Origin: UBA6623 sp965217195
GTDB taxonomy: Bacteria > Acidobacteriota > Terriglobia > Bryobacterales > UBA6623
Assembly (NCBI GenBank): GCA_965217195.1
Contig: CBDCHL010000005.1
Coordinates: forward strand, 1,240,001 to 1,304,000
Reading direction: 5' to 3'
Length of the DNA stretch: 64,000 nt
Part shown: one piece after another, positions 1 to 8,012 of the stretch
Layout of the letters: every line of letters begins with the position of its first letter
Numbering within the stretch: the stretch's first letter is position 1
Notes under the pieces: model-generated
Told to the model about the DNA's origin: nothing
What the model saw: the letters and a program-made list of their open reading frames with translations, nothing else
Databases searched by the model: none
Program-made: the position numbers and the translations under genes

Positions 1-745
1 CTCCGGCGCACTCGAAAACGATGTCGGCGCCGCTCCCGCCGGTTAAATGGCGGATGGCTTCGGCGGCGTCGGTCTCCGAAGCGTTGATTGGGTGATCGGC
101 GCCGAGTTGTTTGGAAATCTCGCAGGACTCGGCGCGGACGTCGACGGTGATGATCTTTCCCGCGCCGTTCGCCCGCGCCACCTGCATAGTCTCGAGGCCC
201 ATGCTGCCTTGTCCGATGATGGCGACGGAATCGCCTAATTGAATGTCGGCTGTATCGACGCCCGCCAAACTGTCGCTTAACGATTGGATGCAGGCGGCCT
301 CGGAGTCGGAGATGCGGTCGTCCAACTTGACGAGGGCGATTTCGGGGATCGAGGCGAATTCGGCGAAAGCGCCCGGCAGTTGAAAGCCGATGATCGGTCC
401 CTTGCGGCAGCGAGCGCTTTGTTCGGAGAGGCACATGGAGCAGTCGCCGCAGGGGAGTTTGGCGCGCGCGGCGACTCGGTCGCCGGGGCGAAACGGCGAG
501 TCATCAGCGGATTCGACGATGCGCAGGCAGAACTCGTGGCCGAAAAGCTGCACCGGAGCATCAGTTTCCAATCGTTTCTTAACAGCGTCGTAGGCGACGG
601 TAGGAATGTTGTTGGCTAGCTGAGCTTCGGTGACGCTGGGCTGCACGCAGAGGACTTCCGCGATGACGTGGCCGGGGGTCAGGGTAGGCTTGGGGATTTC
701 GTCCAAGCGAAGGTCGTTGAATCCGTAGAAGCGCCAGGCTTTCAT
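1..745 (-). CDS. Zinc-type alcohol dehydrogenase (MDR family), 3' end outside window
   Basis: The reading frame starts at the ATG at 745 and stays open to the window edge, so only about 248 N-terminal residues are seen. Medium-chain dehydrogenase/reductase features are clear: a GHEF segment, the structural-zinc cysteine cluster CGDCSMCLSEQSARC, and a Rossmann glycine motif GQGSMGL followed by an acidic residue that would bind the NAD ribose. The family oxidises alcohols or polyols with NAD(P). Oddity: where most members have the catalytic-zinc CGSD/CGTD signature, this protein reads QPSVTE, so the usual catalytic zinc cysteine seems absent and the substrate cannot be guessed. No gene lies between it and the YqgE gene 190 bp away. 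Confidence 0.85.
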   Translation of the reverse strand, partial: MKAWRFYGFNDLRLDEIPKPTLTPGHVIAEVLCVQPSVTEAQLANNIPTVAYDAVKKRLETDAPVQLFGHEFCLRIVESADDSPFRPGDRVAARAKLPCGDCSMCLSEQSARCRKGPIIGFQLPGAFAEFASIPEIALVKLDDRISDSEAACIQSLSDSLAGVDTADIQLGDSVAIIGQGSMGLETMQVARANGAGKIITVDVRAESCEISKQLGADHPINASETDAAEAIRHLTGGSGADIVFECAG

Positions 746-938
746 GGTAAGTCGATCCGTAAAGAAGCCCGCCGACTTGGGGGCTCAGCGGTTCCGCCTC
801 AAGAGCATAGCACGGGGGGAGGGGGAGATCTTGGTGTTTTGGATTTGTGCTTTGGCGAGGTATTTGACCGGCTGAGAGACGGCCACGACTGTTGGCTAGG
901 ACCGGCGTGAGTGCCGGTCGCTACTTGAGTGCCGGCCG

Positions 939-1664
939 CTAGTGAGAGTGCGGGTCCCTAGGGGACAGGCGGTCGGTCGCGAATGCCTGCAACGTGCGGA
1001 GGGCAGGTATCTTGGCGAAGCGCATCTCGGTGCGGTCTATCCACTGCTGCCATACCTTCGATGGCCGAGCGGAGAAGACGGTGTCGGCGTCGGCGGGGAA
1101 GACGTGCCATGAGCCGCGCGCCATCTCAAAGTCAAGCTGGCCCGCTGCCCAACCCGAGTAACCGGCATAGAGGCGAAAACTCTCGTCTCCGTGCGGTCCG
1201 GCGATGTATTCCTCGAGCAAATCGCGGTTGGCGCTGAGGTAGACGTCGCCGACGATTTGCTCGGACTTCTCGAGCGGCGTTTCGGAGCGCGCAAGCAAGA
1301 GAACCCCCGATTTTTCGACCGGGCCGCCGACGTAGATGGTTTCGGCCCGCTTTTCCACGCCTTCTAATGTGAGTAGCCCGGCTAATCCGATATCCGTCGC
1401 GCGGTTGACGATGAGGCCCATGGCGCCTTCTTCGCTGTACTTCGTGAGCAAGATGACGGTTTGCGCGAAATTCGGGTCGGGGAGGCCGCGGACGGCTACG
1501 AGAAAACGGCCCTTGGCGGGACGCATCTTCGTCTGTAGCTGCGGCGTGGGTGGGAAGGCATCAATCGGTGCGGCATGCCACAGAAGGGCTCCGGCAGCGC
1601 AAGCCACCGCGGCGGCCGACGGCATAGCCCACTTGGCCAATCCGCGATGGGTCCCTTTCAACAC
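939..1664 (-). CDS. YqgE/AlgH family protein (UPF0301) with N-terminal hydrophobic extension
   Basis: The core from about residue 47 matches the YqgE/AlgH family: KGRFLVAVRGLPDPNFAQTV, then GLIVNRATD, then YVGGPV, and a late YAGYSGWAAGQLDFE segment. The biochemical function of the family is not established. Usual members are about 190 residues and cytosolic; this one has 241, with about 40 extra N-terminal residues holding a hydrophobic Ala-rich stretch (residues 13-30) that could be a signal anchor. The GTG start at 1664 overlaps the end of the upstream esterase gene by 7 bp, so the two are probably co-translated. An internal start nearer the conserved core cannot be excluded. Confidence 0.85.
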   Translation of the reverse strand: MLKGTHRGLAKWAMPSAAAVACAAGALLWHAAPIDAFPPTPQLQTKMRPAKGRFLVAVRGLPDPNFAQTVILLTKYSEEGAMGLIVNRATDIGLAGLLTLEGVEKRAETIYVGGPVEKSGVLLLARSETPLEKSEQIVGDVYLSANRDLLEEYIAGPHGDESFRLYAGYSGWAAGQLDFEMARGSWHVFPADADTVFSARPSKVWQQWIDRTEMRFAKIPALRTLQAFATDRLSPRDPHSH

Positions 1665-3034
1665 ATCCCTCTACTCGTAGTCAAATGCCGGTCCGCGAAA
1701 TCCAGGAATTGGCGCCAATCGTAAAGAGTGAGGTCGTGTTTGCCTCGACGAATATGGTAACCGATAGTGTCGCCGACCGGGTGATCGACCGGCGGCATGC
1801 GATCGACGCCCAGGCCCGGCTTGCCGAGCAATCGGTAGACCGGATCGGCGTGTTTGCCTGAGAGAAACTCTCCGCGCGGGTCGGCCCACTGGTCGTCCTC
1901 GGCGCTTGCGATGTATACGGGTCTGGGTGCGATCAACGCAACCAGCATGTGCTGGTCGACGGGCAGGGCGTCTTCGTCCCCGCTATATCGGTTGAAATTA
2001 TCGGCGAACCAATGTGGAAAAGCCCTGTTGATGCGTTCGACGGTTTCGCCGAAACGCCGTCGGCTTAAGGCCGCACCGCCGCATCCGGAGCCGATCGAAA
2101 TGACGATCGCGAAACGCTCGTCAACAGCGCCGGCCCACAGAGACGTCTTGCCCAGGCGCGAGAGTCCGAGCAGAGCGGTTCGGCTCGCGTCAACGTCTTT
2201 GTCGGTTTCGAGGTAGTCGAGCGCGCGGCTCAAGCCCCAGGCCCAGGCGGCGATCGAGCCCCATTCACCGGGTCCGGGTTTCGTCCGGCCCGGTTTCAAA
2301 AAAAGCGGGTGAACGCCGTTCTGAAATCCGTCATCGAAGTCAGGGTCGATGTCGCCGTAGTAGATCGTCGCCAGGGCATATCCTCGGGCAAGAATCGTTT
2401 CGACCGGCCAGCGGTGGGCCTTGATGCCCCGTGAGCGCTCCGTCGCTCGATGATCGACAACGCCGTCGGCGGCGACGTCGCGCATCCACGATGTCGAGAC
2501 GGGGATAGAGGGATCGGCATGGATCGATTGGTTGCCGGTGAAGTTGAGGCCCAGGAAGACCGGCGGCGGGCTTGTGGCGTCGGGAGGCCCATTGATAGGA
2601 ATGTAGAGCAGGATTTCCAGCGAGGGGCCGTCCTCGTGCCCCTTGAAATCGATCGCGATCCGTTTGCGAACCGCCTTGCCGCCAAGCGCCTTGTCGTCCT
2701 TCGACAGCTGTCGAAAGGTCAACGAATCGGGTCGTCCGGGCGAGCGGCCATAGACATGTTCTTCAAACAGCCGCAGGATTTCGGGACGACGGCGAACGCG
2801 CCAGATTTCCGCGTCTCGCACGGGCTGTCCGTCGGCGAGGACCAGCGCGTCGGGCAGTTCATATGGCGGAACTTTCGACTCGTCGTAGTTGAACCCGGCG
2901 GGTTGGGCGTCGGCCGAACCGACGAGCATGGAGAGGAACAACAAAGGTACGGCCGTCGCGGCGACCGATGAGAAGGATATCGAGTCGAATGCGAGGGCCA
3001 TGGCAAGCCAAGTATAGCCGAGCGGTCGACGCAA
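1658..3034 (-). CDS. Secreted glucuronoyl-esterase-like (CE15-type) alpha/beta hydrolase
   Basis: A 458-residue protein with an N-terminal signal peptide (hydrophobic run about residues 24-42, likely cleavage after ADA). The nucleophile elbow is GLSRLGKTSLW with Ser about 292, matching the G-C-S-R-x-G-K signature of family CE15 glucuronoyl esterases except Leu for Cys. The downstream block SGCGGAALSRRRFGET and the C-terminal RGKHDLTLYDW, with the probable catalytic His, are also typical. CE15 enzymes cut the ester between glucuronoyl groups of xylan and lignin alcohols; substrate here is inferred. An internal Met at residue 12 gives a more conventional signal peptide. It overlaps the next gene by 7 bp. 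Confidence 0.85.
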   Translation of the reverse strand: MRRPLGYTWLAMALAFDSISFSSVAATAVPLLFLSMLVGSADAQPAGFNYDESKVPPYELPDALVLADGQPVRDAEIWRVRRRPEILRLFEEHVYGRSPGRPDSLTFRQLSKDDKALGGKAVRKRIAIDFKGHEDGPSLEILLYIPINGPPDATSPPPVFLGLNFTGNQSIHADPSIPVSTSWMRDVAADGVVDHRATERSRGIKAHRWPVETILARGYALATIYYGDIDPDFDDGFQNGVHPLFLKPGRTKPGPGEWGSIAAWAWGLSRALDYLETDKDVDASRTALLGLSRLGKTSLWAGAVDERFAIVISIGSGCGGAALSRRRFGETVERINRAFPHWFADNFNRYSGDEDALPVDQHMLVALIAPRPVYIASAEDDQWADPRGEFLSGKHADPVYRLLGKPGLGVDRMPPVDHPVGDTIGYHIRRGKHDLTLYDWRQFLDFADRHLTTSRGMC

Positions 3035-3124
3035 AGAGATGTCGCCACGAATGGCGAGACAAGCGTGGACTTCCGTCCACGCCTCGGTCTCTGCTCATGG
3101 TATTGCCTCGTTTCCACCGAAAGG

Positions 3125-3224
3125 GTGAGCTCTGGATGTCGCCAGGAGTGGCGACACTGCCCGCTGAAAGCGTGCGCCACGTCCCTCCACCCTGGGCTAT
3201 ATTCCTGGCGGCGCTTCGCCGCTC
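3125..3224 (-). repeat. Composite dispersed intergenic repeat
   Basis: Two repeat units lie side by side between the esterase and aldo/keto reductase genes. Positions 3185-3224 (minus strand) contain GGAATATAGCCCAGGGTGGAG, seen again with one change at 15490-15510. Positions 3125-3183 (minus strand) contain ACGTGGCG-ACGCTTTCAGC followed by GTGTCGCCA-TCCTGGCGACATC, which recurs at 57904-57950. No coding potential is visible. Confidence 0.7.
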
Positions 3225-3236
3225 AAGATCGGCCCG

Positions 3237-4127
3237 CTACGCTTCCCAACCTCTTTGCGAAGCGTCGGGAATGCGGCTCACGAGATCGGCGAGTTCGTTG
3301 CGATTTTCGGTGCCGATCGTGAAGCAGTCGACGCAGTCCAGCGCCAACACGTGGGCGAGGGCTTCGTCGACGCGGTTGCGCATCACGCCTTCGCCAAGAA
3401 TCTTCATCCCGATCACGCCTTTGCCGGCGCGCTTCATCTCTTTGAGGACGCTGATCACCGTGGCCGGGTCGGCGTCCATCTTTTCGCCCAAGGGATTGAT
3501 GCGGGCGAGATCGACATGCACCCAGGGAGTGCGGGCCGCCGTCCGCAAGGCCGGCAGCGTGTGGCATGAGGTGCCGTGCGTTCGGATGATACCCTTCTCA
3601 CGCGCCTCGGAAAGCACTTCCATGGCGCCCTTGCGCTGCTCGGGCCAGTCAGCATCGCGCATGGCGTGCAGCAGGACGATGTCGATGTAGTCGGTGCCGA
3701 GCTCGCGGCGGTAGCGGTCGAGATGCTTGCGCATCTCATCGGCTGTACGCGCATGCGTCTTCGTGAGAATCGTGACGCCCTCGCGCGGAATGTTGTCGAG
3801 TGCCGCCTTCAAGTGCGGATGGCTGCCGTATTGGTCGGCGGAATCCCAGAACGTCACACCATTGTCGTAGCCGTACCAATAGAGGTCGGCCATGCCGCGC
3901 AGGCCGAGTTGGCGAGTCTGATTAGACGCCCCGCCGAAACCGCTGGTGCCGGTCCCCATCGCGAGGCGCGATAGCTTGACTTTGTCGGGTCCGAGATAGA
4001 CCACGTCGTTGGCGTGCCGCTTTGGCGGCGGCACCTGTTTGCGAGCCGCCGCGTGAACCGCGTGCGCGCCCGCCACCATCGTGCCGCCAACCGCCAAACC
4101 CTTGCGCAAGAAATCGCGACGTTTCAT
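3237..4127 (-). CDS. Tat-exported aldo/keto reductase
   Basis: The protein starts MKRRDFLRKG, a twin-arginine signal followed by a short hydrophobic stretch and an AHA-type cleavage region. The ATG at 4127 has GAGG about 9 bp upstream; the open frame extends to 4310 but that extension would bury the Tat motif. The aldo/keto reductase tetrad can be read as Asp and Tyr in FWDSADQYGSH, Lys in ILTKTHA and His in VLLHAMRD. At 296 residues it fits the family. Such proteins reduce sugar aldehydes or ketones; export to the periplasm and the divergent MFS transporter suggest a carbohydrate role, but the substrate is unknown. Confidence 0.88.
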   Translation of the reverse strand: MKRRDFLRKGLAVGGTMVAGAHAVHAAARKQVPPPKRHANDVVYLGPDKVKLSRLAMGTGTSGFGGASNQTRQLGLRGMADLYWYGYDNGVTFWDSADQYGSHPHLKAALDNIPREGVTILTKTHARTADEMRKHLDRYRRELGTDYIDIVLLHAMRDADWPEQRKGAMEVLSEAREKGIIRTHGTSCHTLPALRTAARTPWVHVDLARINPLGEKMDADPATVISVLKEMKRAGKGVIGMKILGEGVMRNRVDEALAHVLALDCVDCFTIGTENRNELADLVSRIPDASQRGWEA

Positions 4128-4236
4128 TAGGATAAGCCTCCAATTGTCGTCAGAGTAACACAGTTGAACACGGGTCCTCGCCGGTTCTTTATCGTCACGG
4201 CCGACCCAACGCTGTTGTGTTATAGTTGCTCCTCCC

Positions 4237-5556
4237 ATGACCTCCCCTGAGTCCGTTTCAGCCACGAAGCCTACGAATGCTCGCCACTGGGTAATCTTTT
4301 GTGCCGTCACGTTAGCAGTGATTACTTACTTTGACCGCGTCTCGATTTCGCAGGCGGCCCCGCTGATCAGCGAAGATCTCGGGCTTACGAAAGTTCAGAT
4401 GGGATTGGCGTTTTCGGCCTTTGCGCTGGGCTATTTCTTGATGCAAGTACCCGGCGGGTGGATGAGCGATTGGATCGGCCCCCGTCGCGTGTTGACGGGA
4501 ATCGTGCTGTGGTGGTCGTTCTTTACGGCGGCGACCGGCTGGGCCTGGAATCTCACCGCCTTGATCGCCGCGCGGTTGCTGTTCGGGTTGGGCCAGGGCG
4601 GGGGCTTCCCGGTTCTGACGAAGACGTTTTCCACTTGGTTGCCGCAACCCGAGCAGGTGCGCGCCCAAGGGTTGATGTGGCTCTTTGCGCGTTGGGGCGG
4701 GGCGTTCTCGCCGCTGCTGGTCGTGACGCTGATTCAGTTCATGTCCTGGCGGCGGGCATTCGAGATTTTGGGTGCGCTTGGCATCGTCTGGGCGGTCTTT
4801 TTTTGGCGCTGGTATCGCGATAACCCCACCGAGCACCCGAGCGTCAACGAAGGCGAGCTGGCGCTGATGGGGGCAACGGTGGAAACCGCGTCGGGGCACG
4901 GCCGGCCGCCCTGGGGGCGCTTTCTGCGCTCGCGTTCGGTCTTGTTGCTTTTTCTCGCGTATTTCTTGGCGTCCTACGGTTGGTATTTCTACATTACCTG
5001 GCTGCCGATCTACCTCCAGGAAGCCCGCGGCCAATCGATGGAGCAATCGGCGTTTTTGGCCGGTTTTCCGCTGTTTTTCGGCGGCGTGGGGTCGTTCGTT
5101 TCGGGCGTCGTTTTGGCGCGCGTGGCGCGCTGGTTGGGAAGCCAGGCTCGGGCGCGCCGCACGATGTCGTCCGCGGGCTTCTTCGCCTCGGGCGCCTGCC
5201 TGCTCGCGTCGGTCTATATTAGCGAGCCGTTGTGGGCGATGGTCGCGATGGGCTTCGCGTCGTTCAGCAATGACTTGGCGATGCCGCCGGCGTGGGGCGC
5301 CTGCATGGATCTAGGCGGCCGTTACGCCGGTAGTCTTTCCGGCGCGATGAACTCGGCGGGCAATATGGCCGGTTTCATCTCGCCCACAATCGTGGCCTTG
5401 CTACTGGAAGCTACCGGGAACGATTGGCCGCTTACTTTTTACGTTTCGAGCATCGCCTATTTCGGCGCCGCCGTTTGCTGGTTGTTAATCGACCCGGTTA
5501 CTTGCCTTGACCGTGGGGCGGACGGGGCGACAGCCGGAGCCGGGGCCGCGGGCTAA
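4237..5556 (+). CDS. MFS transporter, anion:cation symporter (ACS/ExuT-like) type
   Basis: A 439-residue membrane protein with about 12 hydrophobic segments. The first loop carries GGWMSDWIGPRR, the MFS motif A, and the N-terminal YFDRVSISQAAP segment is typical of the ACS subfamily that takes up hexuronates, glucarate and related sugar acids. It is transcribed divergently from the aldo/keto reductase across a 109-bp gap that must hold both promoters. With the CE15-like esterase nearby, uptake of a sugar acid such as glucuronate is a reasonable guess, not shown by sequence. Confidence 0.88.
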   Translation: MTSPESVSATKPTNARHWVIFCAVTLAVITYFDRVSISQAAPLISEDLGLTKVQMGLAFSAFALGYFLMQVPGGWMSDWIGPRRVLTGIVLWWSFFTAATGWAWNLTALIAARLLFGLGQGGGFPVLTKTFSTWLPQPEQVRAQGLMWLFARWGGAFSPLLVVTLIQFMSWRRAFEILGALGIVWAVFFWRWYRDNPTEHPSVNEGELALMGATVETASGHGRPPWGRFLRSRSVLLLFLAYFLASYGWYFYITWLPIYLQEARGQSMEQSAFLAGFPLFFGGVGSFVSGVVLARVARWLGSQARARRTMSSAGFFASGACLLASVYISEPLWAMVAMGFASFSNDLAMPPAWGACMDLGGRYAGSLSGAMNSAGNMAGFISPTIVALLLEATGNDWPLTFYVSSIAYFGAAVCWLLIDPVTCLDRGADGATAGAGAAG

Positions 5557-5661
5557 AGAACGCGGTATCTTCACTTCCTGCGCTGTGATCATCCTTGTTC
5601 CCGGGCATTGTGCGCCCACCACTTGTTTTCGGGTTGAACGGCCTCATCGCATACCGCTTAC

Positions 5662-5948
5662 TGAGGGGCTGTGAAAAAATGGGGGACCCCCAGACCCCCC
5701 TCAATTTGCGGCGGCATACGCAATTCACAACATTAAGATACAGAGCCCAGAGCGAAAGCGACGGGCCACGGGCAGGCAACCGCAACACGCCGCGGCACGC
5801 GTCTCCCGAACCGTCGCGCACGCGGGCATCGTCTTCGGTTTACTCGAAACGGTTGTGCTCTCGGCCCGTCGCTTTCGCTCTGGGCTCTGTATCTACGTTA
5901 TGAATTGTGTGCACGGACGCGAGGGGGCGATTTTTTCACAGCCCCTCA
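5662..5948. repeat. 287-bp inverted-repeat element (fold-back/MITE-like)
   Basis: The ends are a perfect 19-bp inverted repeat, 5662-5680 against 5930-5948 (TGAGGGGCTGTGAAAAAAT). Inside is a second perfect 31-bp inverted repeat, 5736-5766 against 5864-5894, bordered by a less perfect one (CAATTCACAAC against CAATTCATAAC). The rest of the 5557-6002 gap shows no gene. The whole region could fold into one long hairpin between the convergent ends of nothing and the following ABC-F gene, so it may act on transcripts. The GTGAAAAAAT end resembles elements at 37107-37148 and 50240-50345. Confidence 0.8.
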
Positions 5949-6002
5949 CGTGCGCGGCTCGGTTTGCGGTAGGTTCCGCCTTCCGCTCGTTACACTGAAA
6001 CC

Positions 6003-8012
6003 ATGATTCAACTCACCGGCGCGGCGATGCGTTACGGCGAGAAGGTGCTCTTCGACGGGCTCGATTGGCTCGTTACGCCGCAGGACCGCATCGGTGTCGT
6101 CGGCGCCAACGGCACGGGCAAGAGCACGCTGCTGAAGATCATCGCCGGGCTGGAGGATCTTGACGCCGGCCGGCTGACACGGCAGAAGAATCTGCGGGTC
6201 GGATACCTGCCGCAGGACGGGCTGACGCTTTCGGGCCGCCGCATTTTCGACGAGTGCTTGAGTGTTTTCGAGGAGGCGCTCTCACTCGAGGTGGAACAAA
6301 GCGAACTGGCCGAAAAACTGGGCTCGCTCGACCACGACAGCCCCGAATACACCGCCGTTGCCGAACGCTACCAGTGGGTCCATGACCGCTACCTCGCGCT
6401 CGACGGATACACCAAGGAAGCGCAAGTAGGCGTCGTGCTGACTGGGCTTGGATTCCCCAAGACCGACTGGAGTCGTCGCACCGAAGAGTTCTCGGGCGGA
6501 TGGCAGATGCGTATCGCGCTTGCCAAGCTGCTGCTCGAAAAACCGAACGTTCTGCTGCTCGACGAGCCGACCAACCATCTTGATCTAGAGGCGCGCAACT
6601 GGCTCGAAGATTACCTGGCCGCGTACCCTTTCGCTTATTTGGTCGTTTCCCACGACCGTTTCTTCTTCGACGCTACGGTGAAGAAGATCATTGAGATCTG
6701 GAATCGAAGGGTCCATTTCTATCGCGGCAACTACTCGCAATACAAAACCGCCAAGCAGACGCGCCTCGAACAACTACGCGCCGCTTACAACCATCAGCAG
6801 GATGAAATCCGCCGTCAAGAGGCATTCATCAATCGCTTTCGCTACAAGGCGTCAAAAGCGAAGCAGGTGCAGAGCCGTGTGAGGGCTCTCGAAAAGATCG
6901 AGCGCATCGAGATTCCCGACGAAGAGGCGACGATTCATTTTAGCTTTCCGCAGCCGCGGGCAAGCGGCCGGGTTGTGATGCGTTTCGAGGGGGTAGCGAA
7001 GAGTTACGGCACGAACGAGGTGCTCCGCAACGTGGACCTCTCGATCGACAAGGGTAGCCGCATCGCGCTGATCGGCGTCAACGGAGCCGGGAAGTCCACG
7101 TTGATTCGCATGTTGGCGGGGAACGAAGAGCTGACCGCGGGCGCCCGCACAGCGGGTCACAACGTCGATATCGATTACTTCGCTCAGGACCAATACAAGG
7201 TGCTGAACCCGGAGGCGCGCCTTTTCGACGACCTGGCGTCGGTTGCCCGGGCGAACTCCGATACAGAGATTCGTAAAATCCTCGGCTGCTTCCTGTTTTC
7301 GGGCGACGACGTTTTCAAGCCGATCGGTGTGTTGTCGGGCGGTGAGCGCAACCGCTATGCGCTGGCCCGTATGCTGATGCAGCCGAGTAACTTCATGCTG
7401 CTCGACGAGCCGACCAATCACCTCGACCTGCGCGCGAAGGAAGTGCTGCTGCGCTCTCTGCTTGATTTCACCGGAACGATTGTCTTCGTATCGCACGACC
7501 GCTACTTCATCGACAAGCTGGCAACACATGTCTATGCGGTGGGGGACGGCCAGGTCGACGTCTATCCCGGCAATTACGAGGAATATTTGTGGCACCTCGA
7601 ACGGCGCGGAGAGCAAGCTGTAGTTCCCGATGCCGAGCTCGGCGGCCTTCGAGGTCGGCGGAAGAGCGAGGCCTCCGCCGCGGTCAACGGCAAGGGCGCA
7701 AGCCCGGATGTGAGCGAGGCCTTGCAGAGTGCGCTCAACTCGGCGCAACCGAAGCCCGAACCCGCCCCTGTCAAGCCCGCCAAGCGGCTCAACCCGATGG
7801 TCGCCAAGCGGCTGCGGCGGCAAGTCGGCCGAATCGAGGACGAGATCGCCGAACTCGAAGACGCCATCGGCCGGCAACAACTGCAGCTCACCGAGCACGC
7901 CCGCGATCACGAACGCCTGGCCGCGATCAGCGCCGAAATGGAGCAGCATCGCGAGCGCGTCCGCCAGTGCGAACGGGAATGGGAAGAACTCAACGTTAAG
8001 CTCGAGGGGTAG
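6003..8012 (+). CDS. ABC-F family ATPase (translation factor / resistance type)
   Basis: Two ATP-binding cassettes without membrane segments. The first has Walker A GANGTGKST, signature FSGGWQMRIALAKLL and Walker B LLLDEPTNHLD; the second has GVNGAGKST, LSGGERNRYALARML and LLDEPTNHLD. A linker of about 80 residues rich in Arg/Lys/Gln lies between them, and a C-terminal coiled coil follows (about residues 600-669), as in the Uup/YfmR group. ABC-F proteins act at the ribosome E site; the DNA-binding-type C-terminal coiled coil favours Uup-like over EttA. The stop overlaps the 3' end of the convergent DUF3179 gene by 17 bp. Confidence 0.92.
   Translation: MIQLTGAAMRYGEKVLFDGLDWLVTPQDRIGVVGANGTGKSTLLKIIAGLEDLDAGRLTRQKNLRVGYLPQDGLTLSGRRIFDECLSVFEEALSLEVEQSELAEKLGSLDHDSPEYTAVAERYQWVHDRYLALDGYTKEAQVGVVLTGLGFPKTDWSRRTEEFSGGWQMRIALAKLLLEKPNVLLLDEPTNHLDLEARNWLEDYLAAYPFAYLVVSHDRFFFDATVKKIIEIWNRRVHFYRGNYSQYKTAKQTRLEQLRAAYNHQQDEIRRQEAFINRFRYKASKAKQVQSRVRALEKIERIEIPDEEATIHFSFPQPRASGRVVMRFEGVAKSYGTNEVLRNVDLSIDKGSRIALIGVNGAGKSTLIRMLAGNEELTAGARTAGHNVDIDYFAQDQYKVLNPEARLFDDLASVARANSDTEIRKILGCFLFSGDDVFKPIGVLSGGERNRYALARMLMQPSNFMLLDEPTNHLDLRAKEVLLRSLLDFTGTIVFVSHDRYFIDKLATHVYAVGDGQVDVYPGNYEEYLWHLERRGEQAVVPDAELGGLRGRRKSEASAAVNGKGASPDVSEALQSALNSAQPKPEPAPVKPAKRLNPMVAKRLRRQVGRIEDEIAELEDAIGRQQLQLTEHARDHERLAAISAEMEQHRERVRQCEREWEELNVKLEG

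Noticed and set aside
3237..4310. Start of the aldo/keto reductase at 4310
   Set aside because: The 61 extra residues precede a perfect Tat signal (MKRRDFLRKG) that has its own GAGG site at 4127; they also overlap the divergent MFS gene.
6003..8012. ABC importer or exporter ATPase
   Set aside because: Two cassettes in one chain, no membrane partner, ABC-F linker and C-terminal coiled coil.
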